Below are positions 25,427-33,753 of a DNA stretch of 64,000 nt, piece by piece; position 1 is the stretch's first letter; every line of letters begins with the position of its first letter. The notes under the pieces were generated by a model. That model searched no databases and was not told the origin of the DNA. It saw only the letters and a list, made by a program, of their open reading frames with translations. The translations under genes were made by a program, and so were the position numbers. The DNA is taken from NCBI RefSeq assembly GCF_026005215.1, contig NZ_BPMA01000021.1, positions 110,801-174,800 of the forward strand, in the 5' to 3' direction. The stretch comes from Capnocytophaga catalasegens (lineage in GTDB: Bacteria; Bacteroidota; Bacteroidia; Flavobacteriales; Flavobacteriaceae).

Positions 25427-27148
25427 ATGGACAAGATGTTAGAACATAGTAAAGAAGTAGCAAAAATGTGGTTGTCTCCCATTTTTGATGACCAAACCCA
25501 AGACAAAGTGAGAGATTTACTTGAAAATAATCTTGAAGAACTTAAAGAATGTTTTCATAAAAACTTGGAATTTGGAACTGGAGGTATGCGTGGAATTATG
25601 GGGATTGGAACCAATCGAATCAACCGATATACGCTTGGAAAAAATACTCAAGGACTGAGCAATTATCTCAAAAAAGTGTTTGCTAATGAACAAATAAAAG
25701 TAGCAATTGCTTATGATTGTCGTCATAACTCACAAACACTTGCCAAAGTTGTTGCCGATGTATTTTCTGCCAATGGAATAAAAGTATATCTTTTCTCAGA
25801 ATTAAGACCAACACCTGAACTTTCGTTTGCAGTTCGTTACCTGAAATGTCATTGTGGAATAGTCTTAACAGCATCTCATAATCCGCCAGAATACAATGGT
25901 TACAAGGTATATTGGGCTGATGGTGGGCAGATTGTTCCTCCGCAAGATATGGAGGTTGTTAAAACTATTGACCAATTACAATTTTCAGATATTAACTTCA
26001 ATGCTAATGAAAATCTGATTGAAAAAATAGATACTCAAATAGATGAGGCTTTTGCTGATGCATCGTTAGAAAATGCAAATTTCAATGCGCCCGACAAAGA
26101 CAAATTTAGCATTGTATTTACTTCATTGCACGGAACCTCCATCACAATGGTTCCACAAGTATTGGAGCGAGCAGGATTCAAAAATGTGCATATTGTAAAG
26201 GAACAATCCCAACCCAATGGAGATTTTCCAACGGTAAAATCACCCAATCCTGAAGAACCCGAAGCTCTTACAATGGCACTTAAAAAAGCAGACGAAATAG
26301 GAGCTGATATCGTAATAGGAACTGACCCTGATTGTGATAGAATAGGAGTAGCAGTGCGTGATTTAGATGGAAAAATGGTTCTTCTTAACGGAAATCAGAC
26401 GATGATAATGATGACTAAGTTTTTACTAGACCGCTGGAAAGAAAAAGGCTTTAAAGGAAATGAATTTATCGCATCTACGATTGTTTCTACTCCAATGATG
26501 AGTGAAATTGCTAATGCTTATGGTGTAGAATGTAAAGTAGGACTTACTGGCTTTAAATGGATCGCTAAAATGATTAAAGATTTTCCTCAGCAAAAATTTG
26601 TTGGAGGTGGTGAGGAAAGTTTCGGGTTTATGGTTGGAGATTTTGTTCGAGATAAAGATGCTGTTACAGCTACTCTTTTGGCGTGCGAAATTGGTGCAAC
26701 TGCCAAAGCCAAAGGAAGTTCTTTCTATAAAGAGTTATTAAAAGCATATACCGAATTTGGTCTATTCAAAGAACGCTTGATTTCGCTGGTTCGCAAGGGA
26801 ATTAGTGGTTCTCAAGAAATAGCACAAATGATGATTGACCTTAGAGAAAATCCACTTCGAGAAATTGCAGGTGAAAAAGTTGTAATGATTGAAGATTATC
26901 AATCGTCGGTAGCACGAGATTTAATTCGTGAGGAAGAACATTTTATAGATATCCCTAAATCGAATGTACTTATTTATTATACTGAAAAAGGTAGCAAAAT
27001 TGCAGCTCGACCAAGTGGTACAGAACCTAAAATTAAGTTTTATTTCAGTGTAAATTGTCCTCTTGAAAGTATTGAAAAATTTTCAGAAACCGATAAAAAA
27101 TTAGATAAAAAAATCAATACGATTATTAAAGAAATGAAACTTGAATAA
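25427..27148 (+). CDS. Phosphoglucomutase/phosphomannomutase family protein
   Basis: Interconverts hexose 1- and 6-phosphates in the cytoplasm, feeding glycogen and surface-sugar synthesis. I start at ATG 25427 (MDKMLEHSKEVAKMWL), because an ATG at 25361 in the same frame lies upstream of the promoter -7 box. About 573 residues. Family motifs in order: FGTGGMRGIMGIG, the phosphoserine loop TASHNPPEYNGYKVYW, metal-binding DPDCDRIG, sugar-binding GGEESFGF and phosphate-binding RPSGTEPKIKFY. The length and GMRG start fit the PgcA/PGM2-like branch. The exact sugar preference cannot be told from sequence. Confidence 0.93.
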   Translation: MDKMLEHSKEVAKMWLSPIFDDQTQDKVRDLLENNLEELKECFHKNLEFGTGGMRGIMGIGTNRINRYTLGKNTQGLSNYLKKVFANEQIKVAIAYDCRHNSQTLAKVVADVFSANGIKVYLFSELRPTPELSFAVRYLKCHCGIVLTASHNPPEYNGYKVYWADGGQIVPPQDMEVVKTIDQLQFSDINFNANENLIEKIDTQIDEAFADASLENANFNAPDKDKFSIVFTSLHGTSITMVPQVLERAGFKNVHIVKEQSQPNGDFPTVKSPNPEEPEALTMALKKADEIGADIVIGTDPDCDRIGVAVRDLDGKMVLLNGNQTMIMMTKFLLDRWKEKGFKGNEFIASTIVSTPMMSEIANAYGVECKVGLTGFKWIAKMIKDFPQQKFVGGGEESFGFMVGDFVRDKDAVTATLLACEIGATAKAKGSSFYKELLKAYTEFGLFKERLISLVRKGISGSQEIAQMMIDLRENPLREIAGEKVVMIEDYQSSVARDLIREEEHFIDIPKSNVLIYYTEKGSKIAARPSGTEPKIKFYFSVNCPLESIEKFSETDKKLDKKINTIIKEMKLE

Positions 27149-27173
27149 AAATAATTTTTATTGAATATAATCA

Positions 27174-27199
27174 AAAAAACGCTTTATAAGGCGTTTTTT
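27174..27199 (+). terminator. Phosphoglucomutase terminator
   Basis: A 9-bp stem (AAAAAACGC) with an 8-nt loop, ending in a long T run. Confidence 0.88.
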
Positions 27200-27427
27200 T
27201 TTGATTTTTGTGAAAAAAATACATTTTTTTATCTGTATATCCGTTTAGTGTAATAAATGATTTTTTTTGTAATAATTTATCAAAAATATGAAAATATAAC
27301 TATTTGGTTTTCAGTTATATATCTTTACATTTGACTTATAAAATTTAGCAATTATATTCTTTTATTAGTAATAACGGAGATACATTTTTTTTTATTACTT
27401 TTCCTTTTATTATTCAATATTTTTTTA

Positions 27428-27435
27428 TAATTTTG
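27428..27435 (+). promoter_or_regulatory. Promoter -7 box (TAATTTTG) of YD-repeat copy 2
   Basis: TAATTTTG followed by CC, 58 nt before the start at 27494. Confidence 0.65.
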
Positions 27436-27493
27436 CCACAACTTATTTAAAACATCTAACAATTATTACATCTAACTTAAATTTTATGAGAAT

Positions 27494-28366
27494 ATGAAAA
27501 AAACATTCTATTCAATGCTCTTGCTATGTGTTTTTTTTAGCCAAAACTTGTTGGCTGATGATACTCCCAAAAAAACACAAAATCACTTGAAAGATTTGAA
27601 TCTTAAAGGAAATGTGAAAACTTTTAAACTAACACCTTACAAAGCCGTTGATTATTTTGGAAAAATAATTAAAGGTAACAAACAAGATTTCTGGAATGGT
27701 GATGTGGTTATTGTTTTTGACCAAGAAGGATTCAAGACAGAAACGAATCGGTACAACAAAATAGGACAACTTTCTCAAAAAGTTATCTACAAGTATGACG
27801 AACAAGGGAAACGAACTACCCGTGATGTATACAATTCGTTTGGAAAAGTACAAGTCAAATTCTTGTATGTATATGATGACAAAGGTAATAAAGTTGCCTA
27901 TAACAGCTACTCACCTACTGGAGAACTTAATGACACTTATTCTTATGTGAATGACGAAAAAGGACGTATCTTGGAAGAACTTTGGACAAAAAGCGATAAA
28001 TCGTTCGGCTCCAAATATACCTACAAATACGATCCGAAAACAAATCATTTGATAGAAACCTGTCAATATACGAAATCTGAAACAGAAATTGATAATTGTA
28101 CACGATACAAATACAATAACAAAACGGGGCTTATTACAGAAATTGAAATTTACAATTCTGAAAATGTCTTAATTCGTAAAACTGTTATCTCTTATGATGA
28201 AAAAGGCAATGAGAAAAGTTTGAAAAACTTCAACAAAGATGGTGATTTTATTGACGAAAAAGAATATTCGTATGTGTATGACAACAATGGAAATTGGATA
28301 GAACGTACTGAATATGTAAATCAGTTTCCGAAATCTATTATTGAACGAGAAATTACATATTATTAA
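27494..28366 (+). CDS. Secreted YD-repeat-like protein, copy 2
   Basis: A 290-residue paralogue of the gene at 21670-22530, roughly half identical by eye. The signal peptide (about residues 1-21, ending LLA) is followed by the shared start HLKDLNLKGNVKTFKLTPYK and by YD-type repeats (YDEQGKRTTRDVY, YDDKGNKVAYNSY, YDEKGNEKSLKNF, YDNNGNWIERTEYVNQFPK). No catalytic motif is visible. Function unknown; an exported beta-rich binding or structural protein is likely. Monocistronic, with its own promoter box and a strong terminator. Confidence 0.8.
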   Translation: MKKTFYSMLLLCVFFSQNLLADDTPKKTQNHLKDLNLKGNVKTFKLTPYKAVDYFGKIIKGNKQDFWNGDVVIVFDQEGFKTETNRYNKIGQLSQKVIYKYDEQGKRTTRDVYNSFGKVQVKFLYVYDDKGNKVAYNSYSPTGELNDTYSYVNDEKGRILEELWTKSDKSFGSKYTYKYDPKTNHLIETCQYTKSETEIDNCTRYKYNNKTGLITEIEIYNSENVLIRKTVISYDEKGNEKSLKNFNKDGDFIDEKEYSYVYDNNGNWIERTEYVNQFPKSIIEREITYY

Positions 28367-28381
28367 AATTTTATTTGTTTG

Positions 28382-28414
28382 AAAAAATGGATTACCCAGA
28401 GTAATCCATTTTTT
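28382..28414 (+). terminator. Terminator after YD-repeat copy 2
   Basis: A perfect 14-bp stem (AAAAAATGGATTAC) with a 5-nt loop and a T tract. Confidence 0.93.
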
Positions 28415-28493
28415 TTTATTCTAACCTAAAACGATTACGCTGACTTATCAAGAATAAAAGTCAGAAATGTTTTTGAAAATTCTTTTTTATTTC

Positions 28494-28501
28494 TATATTT
28501 G
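28494..28501 (+). promoter_or_regulatory. Promoter -7 box (TATATTTG) of mdh
   Basis: TATATTTG followed by CAC, 173 nt before the ATG at 28675. Confidence 0.6.
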
Positions 28502-28674
28502 CACTACTAAAAAATAAGAATCATAAATTTAAGTATTCTATTTTTTATACTTAATTAGTTGCGGAAAAAATTTATATGAATTTGACAACTTAATTTTTCG
28601 AATACAAATATACTATACAATTTTGAGTATTATCCTAAATAAAATAAGTAAAATAAGATATAAAAATAACATAT

Positions 28675-29607
28675 ATGAAAGTAACAGTTGTAGGAGCAGG
28701 TGCTGTGGGCGCAAGTTGTGCTGAGTACATTGCTATTAAAAACTTCGCTTCGGAAGTAGTTTTGGTTGATATCAAAGAAGGATTTGCCGAAGGGAAAGCT
28801 ATGGATTTGATGCAAACAGCATCACTTAATGGATTTGATACAAAAATTACAGGAGTAACCAACGATTACTCTAAAACGGCTGGTAGTGATGTAGCTGTTA
28901 TCACTTCGGGAATTCCTCGAAAACCAGGAATGACTCGTGAAGAGCTTATCGGAACTAATGCCAACATTGTCAAATCGGTTGTAGAACAATTAGTAAAGCA
29001 TTCGCCAAATGTTATTGTTATCGTAGTTAGTAACCCAATGGATACAATGACGTACTTGGTACATAAAGCAACTAAATTGCCTAAAAATCGTATTTTAGGT
29101 ATGGGTGGTGCTTTGGATAGCGCACGTTTCAAATACAGACTTGCTGAAGCACTTGATTGTCCTATTTCTGATGTTGATGGTATGGTAATTGCAGCTCATA
29201 GCGATACTGGTATGTTGCCACTTACTCGCTTGGCATCTCGTAATGGAGTACCTGTAAGCCAATTCCTTAGTCAAGAAAGACTCAATCAAGTAGCTGAAGA
29301 TACTAAAGTTGGGGGAGCTACCCTTACTAAACTTTTGGGTACATCTGCTTGGTATGCGCCAGGAGCTGCCGTTTCGGCTATGGTACAAGCGATCGCTTGC
29401 GACCAGAAAAAAATGTTCCCTTGCTCTACCCTATTGGAAGGAGAATATGGACTTTCTGATATTTGCTTAGGAGTTCCTGTACTTGTTGGAAAAAATGGTA
29501 TTGAACAAATCGTTACTATCGATTTGAATGATGCTGAAAAAGCAAAATTCAAAGAAAATGCAGAAGCAGTACGTGAAGTAAATAAAGCTCTTGATAGCGT
29601 AATTTAG
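28675..29607 (+). CDS. mdh: Malate dehydrogenase
   Basis: Oxidises malate to oxaloacetate with NAD+ in the TCA cycle. The 310-residue protein is of the LDH-like MDH group: Rossmann motif VVGAGAVGASCAEY (residues 4-17), Asp at the end of beta-2 (VVLVDIKEG, NAD preference), substrate-binding Arg in SGIPRKPGMTREEL, NPMDTMTYL, and the catalytic His in IAAHSDTGMLPLTR. The family usually has GGHGDTM there; AAHSDTG is a variant but keeps His-x-Asp. A terminator follows at 29634-29662. Confidence 0.95.
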   Translation: MKVTVVGAGAVGASCAEYIAIKNFASEVVLVDIKEGFAEGKAMDLMQTASLNGFDTKITGVTNDYSKTAGSDVAVITSGIPRKPGMTREELIGTNANIVKSVVEQLVKHSPNVIVIVVSNPMDTMTYLVHKATKLPKNRILGMGGALDSARFKYRLAEALDCPISDVDGMVIAAHSDTGMLPLTRLASRNGVPVSQFLSQERLNQVAEDTKVGGATLTKLLGTSAWYAPGAAVSAMVQAIACDQKKMFPCSTLLEGEYGLSDICLGVPVLVGKNGIEQIVTIDLNDAEKAKFKENAEAVREVNKALDSVI

Positions 29608-29633
29608 AATTTTTATTTTTTTTTCATAACAAA

Positions 29634-29662
29634 AAATAGGTGGTTTTAAAAACCACCTATTT
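29634..29662. terminator. Terminator between mdh and the convergent small gene
   Basis: A perfect 13-bp stem (AAATAGGTGGTTT) with a 3-nt loop, usable from both sides because mdh (plus) and the 48-residue gene (minus) converge. Confidence 0.9.
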
Positions 29663-29683
29663 AATTTTATCTTTTACTATTAT

Positions 29684-29830
29684 TTAAGCATTATAAGCTA
29701 ATAAAAAAATTAGTGCAACTATAAACGCAATTCCTCCCACAATTACCACGCCCAAAAGCCAAAACAAAAGTTTATTTGTCTGCTCCATTCTTTTATCTAA
29801 ATGTTCAACTGCTTGTGTAAATTCTTTCAT
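29684..29830 (-). CDS. Small single-pass membrane protein (48 aa)
   Basis: A short open frame: MKEFTQAVEHLDKRMEQTNK, then one strong membrane helix (about residues 21-45, LLFWLLGVVIVGGIAFIVAL) and the end YNA. The amphipathic charged N terminus followed by a tail anchor is a believable small-protein design. It starts 63 nt after the hemD stop and ends just before a terminator, so it could be the last gene of the hemD unit. It is not a recognised family. Confidence 0.55.
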   Translation of the reverse strand: MKEFTQAVEHLDKRMEQTNKLLFWLLGVVIVGGIAFIVALIFLLAYNA

Positions 29831-29893
29831 ATCCTGTTTTGTTTTAAGGATAATAATTTTTAAAATAGTTTGTTTTTGCTCAGTGGCAATTTG

Positions 29894-30640
29894 TCAGTTT
29901 CTTTTATTATTTTTTTCGAGATATTTTTCTAATGCTACGGTCATAGAAGGCGCTTCGGAAATGGGCGCTTGTATATCGACTATCAGACCTGCTTTTTGAG
30001 CTGCTTCAAGAGTAGAACTTCCAAAAGTAGCTATTCTAATATCATTTTGTTTAAAATCGGGAAAATTCTTAAACAAAGACTCAATGCCAGCGGGGCTAAA
30101 AAAAGCAACAATATCGTATTTAATATTTTTCAAATCACTAAGATCAGAATAGACTGTTTTATAAAAAACTCCTCTTTTCCAGTTAATTTTCAGATCATTA
30201 AGTGCTTTTTCTACTTCTATTTTAAGTATATCAGAGGTAGGAAACAAAAATTTTTCTTCTTTATGTTTTTTAATAATTGGTATTAACTCACTAAAATCTC
30301 GTTTTCCTACATAAATTTTTCTTTTTCTATAAGTTATATATTTTTGTAGATAATAAGCAACCGCTTCAGATTGACAAAAGTACTTCATCGTATCGGGTAC
30401 CTTAAAGCGCATTTCTTCTGCTACTCTAAAAAAATGATCCACAGCCTTTCGACTTGTCATAATAATTGCTGTATGTTGTTGTAAATCAATCTTTTGAACT
30501 CGCAAATCTTTTCCTGACATACCTTGTACTTGGACAAACGGCTTAAAATCAACTTTTATTTTGTGTTTTTCGATAATTTGATGATATGGTGTACTATCAG
30601 CTTGTGCTGGTTGTGACACCAAAATAGATTTGACTCTCAT
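29894..30640 (-). CDS. hemD: Uroporphyrinogen-III synthase
   Basis: Cyclises hydroxymethylbilane to uroporphyrinogen III in haem synthesis. 248 residues with the two-lobed HemD pattern: ILVSQPAQADSTPYHQIIEK at the start, IIMTSRKAVDHFF in the first lobe, and YDIVAFFSPAGIESLFKNFP with IATFGSSTLEAAQKAGL in the second. HemD is poorly conserved, but these segments and the DUF4271 neighbour (25 nt upstream), a flavobacterial pairing, support the call. Confidence 0.93.
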   Translation of the reverse strand: MRVKSILVSQPAQADSTPYHQIIEKHKIKVDFKPFVQVQGMSGKDLRVQKIDLQQHTAIIMTSRKAVDHFFRVAEEMRFKVPDTMKYFCQSEAVAYYLQKYITYRKRKIYVGKRDFSELIPIIKKHKEEKFLFPTSDILKIEVEKALNDLKINWKRGVFYKTVYSDLSDLKNIKYDIVAFFSPAGIESLFKNFPDFKQNDIRIATFGSSTLEAAQKAGLIVDIQAPISEAPSMTVALEKYLEKNNKRN

Positions 30641-30665
30641 AAAAACGAGTTTAATTTTGCTTTAA

Positions 30666-31328
30666 TCAATATTTAATCAAATACCCTATGAAAATATAAG
30701 GTGCTATTTCAAAAGTGCAAAGATACAAAATAAAATAAAATAAATATGGTTTAATTGATTTTTTATATAATTTTATGAAAGAAAATAGCCCAAAAACAAG
30801 TATATATAGAAATATTATCAATGAAATATAGAAAAAATATCTATTAAAAGATACCCCATAAATAGTTATCATATTCAGTATAAAAAGTAAGAAACTAGCG
30901 TAATTTGAATAAGTTAACCTATTGAAAAAAAACATTTTTCCAAAATTTGATATATCAAAAATATAAATGATTAGATATTGTACTAACATTTTCAATAGTA
31001 AAAAAATCAATATTAAGAAAAAAATAACAAACTCAAAAGGTATTGGCAATGGAAAAAAATCAGTTGATAGTCCAAAAATATAAAAAAAAATATATACAGA
31101 AATACTCAGTGTAAGCCATTGAATTAGAAAAAATAACATTGTAAAAAACAATCGAACTTTTTCTTTTTTACCATATATTACAATATATCGGTCATTGAAT
31201 ATAAGCTGTAAAAATTCTTTGGTTTGATATGCATAATGCCTTTTGATAAAAGCAAAAAGCAATAAAATAATTACAAAAATAACAAATAACCAATTGTGAG
31301 ATTGTGTATGTAAGTCAATCCAATTCAC
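30666..31328 (-). CDS. DUF4271 membrane protein
   Basis: A 220-residue protein with about six to seven membrane helices from residue 14 on. The segment FLQLIFNDRYIVIYGKKEKV lies between helices 1 and 2. Size, topology and the position directly before hemD fit DUF4271 of Bacteroidota; function unknown. It lies 27 nt after the DUF4296 gene. Confidence 0.8.
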   Translation of the reverse strand: MNWIDLHTQSHNWLFVIFVIILLLFAFIKRHYAYQTKEFLQLIFNDRYIVIYGKKEKVRLFFTMLFFLIQWLTLSISVYIFFYIFGLSTDFFPLPIPFEFVIFFLILIFLLLKMLVQYLIIYIFDISNFGKMFFFNRLTYSNYASFLLFILNMITIYGVSFNRYFFYISLIIFLYILVFGLFSFIKLYKKSIKPYLFYFILYLCTFEIAPYIFIGYLIKY

Positions 31329-31355
31329 TATATACTAAGCATTTAAGATTTTAAT

Positions 31356-31730
31356 TTATTTTTCTATAGTTGGAAGTTTTTCTAATTTTAGCGTATCTTT
31401 TTTCTGTGCAAGACTATCTTCTTTCTTTAACCGAAGTTGCACATTATCAATTATTTTGCTGTAAATATTGGGATGAGAAGCATAATAAATCATATTTTCG
31501 ACTAATTGGAGACTATCTATTCCGTTTGTTTTGTAAAGAATTTCGTTCACATCAACAAAATGATTATCAAAAATATGTGCATCAACACTTTTGGCAGCAT
31601 TAAGAATAGCCAAATCGTAGAGAATTTGCTCCATTTTTTCTTTTGGAATAAACTTTTGGGGCTTTTCAATTACATTTTGCCCACACGAAAAAAGTGCCAA
31701 CACAATAATGTACAACCAATTATACTTCAT
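31356..31730 (-). CDS. DUF4296 lipoprotein
   Basis: A 124-residue lipoprotein: MKYNWLYIIVLALFSCGQN gives a signal peptide with lipobox Cys16. The mature part starts with a proline-rich stretch and then PKEKMEQILYDLAILNAAKS and NEILYKTNGIDSLQLVENMIYYASHPN, the pattern of DUF4296. Envelope location; function unknown. First of the DUF4296-DUF4271-hemD run; the gene before it is closed off by a terminator at 31829-31873. Confidence 0.82.
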   Translation of the reverse strand: MKYNWLYIIVLALFSCGQNVIEKPQKFIPKEKMEQILYDLAILNAAKSVDAHIFDNHFVDVNEILYKTNGIDSLQLVENMIYYASHPNIYSKIIDNVQLRLKKEDSLAQKKDTLKLEKLPTIEK

Positions 31731-31828
31731 TTTTTTATTTTAAAAATACACTGCAAAGTTATTATTTTTTTTTGTATCAAACATTTTTCTTGCAAAAAAG
31801 ATAGCAAAATTTGTATTTTTATAAAAAG

Positions 31829-31873
31829 AAAAATGAATATAGAAAAGGAAAAATCTTTTCTATATTCATTTTT
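31829..31873 (-). terminator. Terminator after the 245-residue secreted protein gene
   Basis: A perfect 19-bp stem (31829-31847 with 31855-31873) and 7-nt loop with a T tract on the minus strand. Confidence 0.93.
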
Positions 31874-31891
31874 ATTCATACTTAAAAATAT

Positions 31892-32629
31892 TTAATCTAT
31901 TCCAAAAAGACCAAATGTCATACGTGAGGTATCAAGTGTTATGGCATATTCTCCTTCTTTTTCTATATCCAATTCTATAATAAAAGAACTATTTTTGTAT
32001 CGATACGCATTAAATGGCAGAAAATCAATATCTGCTGACTTGCTTCCTGCAAAAGTATGTGCTTCACTTACGACAACAAAACGAATTTTTCTATCTGCTT
32101 GTAACTGAAATATATTAAAAATTTCTTTTGGATCTATATTTGGGTTATCAACTTTGGTAAATAAACGTATTTTTCCTTTGGGTAATCGCACTGTTGATTT
32201 TCCTCCTTTTACGTAATTTCTTGTTTTGGCACTACCTATTCCAACTATATATACAGAAGCAGTAGCATTGGTTTTTACACTTGATTTTTGTGTTTCTAAT
32301 GTATTGAGTATTGTACCATTTTCGTCAATATAATAAATTATTCCAACATATTGAGGCTCTGGTATATCAAATGTATAAGGAGAGTTTTCAACTGCAAGAT
32401 TGTCAAACTTTTGCACTCTACCTAACTTGTATTTTATCTCCTTAATTTGGTTTGTAAAATAGCGATTTATTAGTGTTTCCTTTTCGTAACTAAAAATCAC
32501 TTCAGAAAGGGTAACTTCTTTAATATTTGCTTTAATTTCCTCTCCATTTCTAAGAGTTATAACATCTTGTGCCTGCACACTTAAAAATCCTATTACAAAA
32601 AATACACTTATTAAAAATTTTTTTTTCAT
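31892..32629 (-). CDS. Hypothetical secreted protein
   Basis: A 245-residue protein with a clear signal peptide (residues 1-20, ending VQAQ). The mature start DVITLRNGEEIKANIKEVTL resembles short beta-strand domains seen in many exported Bacteroidota proteins (pattern D-x-I-x-L-x-[ND]-G). The rest is beta-rich with no motif I recognise. It follows the lipoprotein gene at 32658 by 28 nt and is probably co-transcribed with it. Confidence 0.75.
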   Translation of the reverse strand: MKKKFLISVFFVIGFLSVQAQDVITLRNGEEIKANIKEVTLSEVIFSYEKETLINRYFTNQIKEIKYKLGRVQKFDNLAVENSPYTFDIPEPQYVGIIYYIDENGTILNTLETQKSSVKTNATASVYIVGIGSAKTRNYVKGGKSTVRLPKGKIRLFTKVDNPNIDPKEIFNIFQLQADRKIRFVVVSEAHTFAGSKSADIDFLPFNAYRYKNSSFIIELDIEKEGEYAITLDTSRMTFGLFGID

Positions 32630-32657
32630 ATCAATATTATTTAATTTTTTACTCTAA

Positions 32658-33209
32658 TCAATAAGTTCTACCTTTTTCATTCATAAGTCGCCAACCTTTA
32701 TCCTCTGTCTTATAAAACAGTACATCTTGTACTGAGAAGTCAGTTGGGTCATCTTCAAAAATAAAGAAAGGAGTTTTATCTTTTTTCTTAAACTTTGCTT
32801 TGGATGTTGCTGTTTTTTCTTCTTTTCTGATAAAAATATCGCTAATTTCGTCTAATTCAATCGTATAGGTTCTCATTTCATAACGTGTTTTCTCATCATC
32901 CGGAATTATTTTTAAAACAAAATCTTGTGATTTATTTGTCAAAGATATTATATAATACTTATCTATTGACCAACGTCCTCGCTCTTCTTCCTTGTATTCC
33001 ATATTTAAGTATCTGTCAGCTGCCAATTTTTTGTACTTTTCAAGATTACCTCCCATCAGATAGTAACTATCTGCATTTATTTTTCCTGCATAAACAGCAA
33101 CCTGTCCGTTTTTAGGTTTTTCTTTCAAATACTCCTCAACAATATCTTCTGCCTTAGAAGTTGTAAGATTTTCAGAGCAAGATGTTAATAAAAATCCTGT
33201 ACATAACAT
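32658..33209 (-). CDS. Hypothetical lipoprotein, paralogue of the gene at 58090; signal peptide possibly cut by a stop codon
   Basis: As it stands, the ATG at 33209 gives MLCTGFLLTSCSEN, a signal peptide with no positive charge. Upstream in frame the sequence reads ATG (33227) AGA TGA GTT ATT ATT ATG: if the TGA were an Arg codon, a classic lipoprotein signal MR-R-VIIMLCTGFLLTSC would result. So a nonsense change at 33219-33221 is likely. The mature part resembles the 58090 protein: TSKAEDIVEEYLKEKP against STAKDLIESHLANEK, and KTPFFIFEDD...KGWRL against KTPFYSFGKD...NGWEI. Function unknown. Confidence 0.7.
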   Translation of the reverse strand: MLCTGFLLTSCSENLTTSKAEDIVEEYLKEKPKNGQVAVYAGKINADSYYLMGGNLEKYKKLAADRYLNMEYKEEERGRWSIDKYYIISLTNKSQDFVLKIIPDDEKTRYEMRTYTIELDEISDIFIRKEEKTATSKAKFKKKDKTPFFIFEDDPTDFSVQDVLFYKTEDKGWRLMNEKGRTY

Positions 33210-33257
33210 AATAATAACTCATCTCATATCTGTCTAATTTTGTTAATTTTTACTATG

Positions 33258-33265
33258 CAAAATTA
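33258..33265 (-). promoter_or_regulatory. Promoter -7 box (TAATTTTG) of the lipoprotein gene
   Basis: On the minus strand, TAATTTTG 30 nt before the presumed original ATG at 33227 and 48 nt before the present one at 33209. Confidence 0.6.
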
Positions 33266-33338
33266 CTACAAAAAGCGTATTATTGATTATTCAAAAAATA
33301 GATATTTTATTTCTTTTTTTGCATAAAATTTTATTGCT

Positions 33339-33710
33339 ATGAATGTATTAGTTGGACAAAAAATAAAAAATTTACGAAAAAAGAAAAGACTTTCGCAAGA
33401 AGAAATTGCCGAGTACATACACACAGCACAATCAACTTATGCTCGTATTGAAAACGGAATTGGTAATTCGTGGGCAAATTACATTATGCCTCTTTGTGAA
33501 TTATTTGATATTGAACCCGAAGATTTGTTAAAATCAGACCAAGTTATTATTCATAACACCAATCAAAGTACAGGTGTTTTCAAAGGAGCTTATATAATCA
33601 ACGAACTCTCCGACAAACTTATTGAGCAATTTGAAAAACGTCTTGAAGAAAAAGATAATTATATTGCCGAACTTAAAGAAAAAATTACCTCATTAGAAAG
33701 AGAGAAATAA
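33339..33710 (+). CDS. XRE-family helix-turn-helix regulator
   Basis: A 123-residue DNA-binding protein. Residues 4-60 form an XRE HTH: GQKIKNLRKKKRLSQEEIAE, then YIHTAQSTYARIENGIGNSW (the recognition part) and LCELFDIEPEDLL. A C-terminal coiled coil (about 90-122, EKRLEEKDNYIAELKEKITS) probably dimerises it. It lies divergently from the lipoprotein gene pair at 33209-31892 and may control it; this is inference. Confidence 0.9.
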   Translation: MNVLVGQKIKNLRKKKRLSQEEIAEYIHTAQSTYARIENGIGNSWANYIMPLCELFDIEPEDLLKSDQVIIHNTNQSTGVFKGAYIINELSDKLIEQFEKRLEEKDNYIAELKEKITSLEREK

Positions 33711-33729
33711 TCCCCTTTTTCTAATGAGG
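33688..33729 (-). terminator. Hairpin at the end of the XRE gene; terminator for the acyltransferase gene
   Basis: A perfect 12-bp stem (CCTCATTAGAAA with its complement) spans the XRE stop codon; read on the minus strand it is followed by a T tract, so it suits the convergent acyltransferase gene. Confidence 0.65.
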
Positions 33730-33753
33730 CTCTATACAAAAATAAATTTCTTT

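Larger units (their letters stand above)
27149..27493. other. Intergenic region before YD-repeat copy 2
   Basis: 345 bp. It holds the terminator at 27174-27199 and a TAATTTTG promoter box at 27428-27435, which leaves a leader of about 55 nt. I see no small gene or RNA in the rest. Confidence 0.6.
28367..28674. other. Intergenic region before mdh with a long leader
   Basis: 308 bp. After the terminator (28382-28414) comes a TATATTTG promoter box (28494-28501), leaving a leader of about 170 nt before mdh. A small hairpin AAGTAT/ATACTT lies within about 28530-28555. I could not match it to a known riboswitch. Confidence 0.55.
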
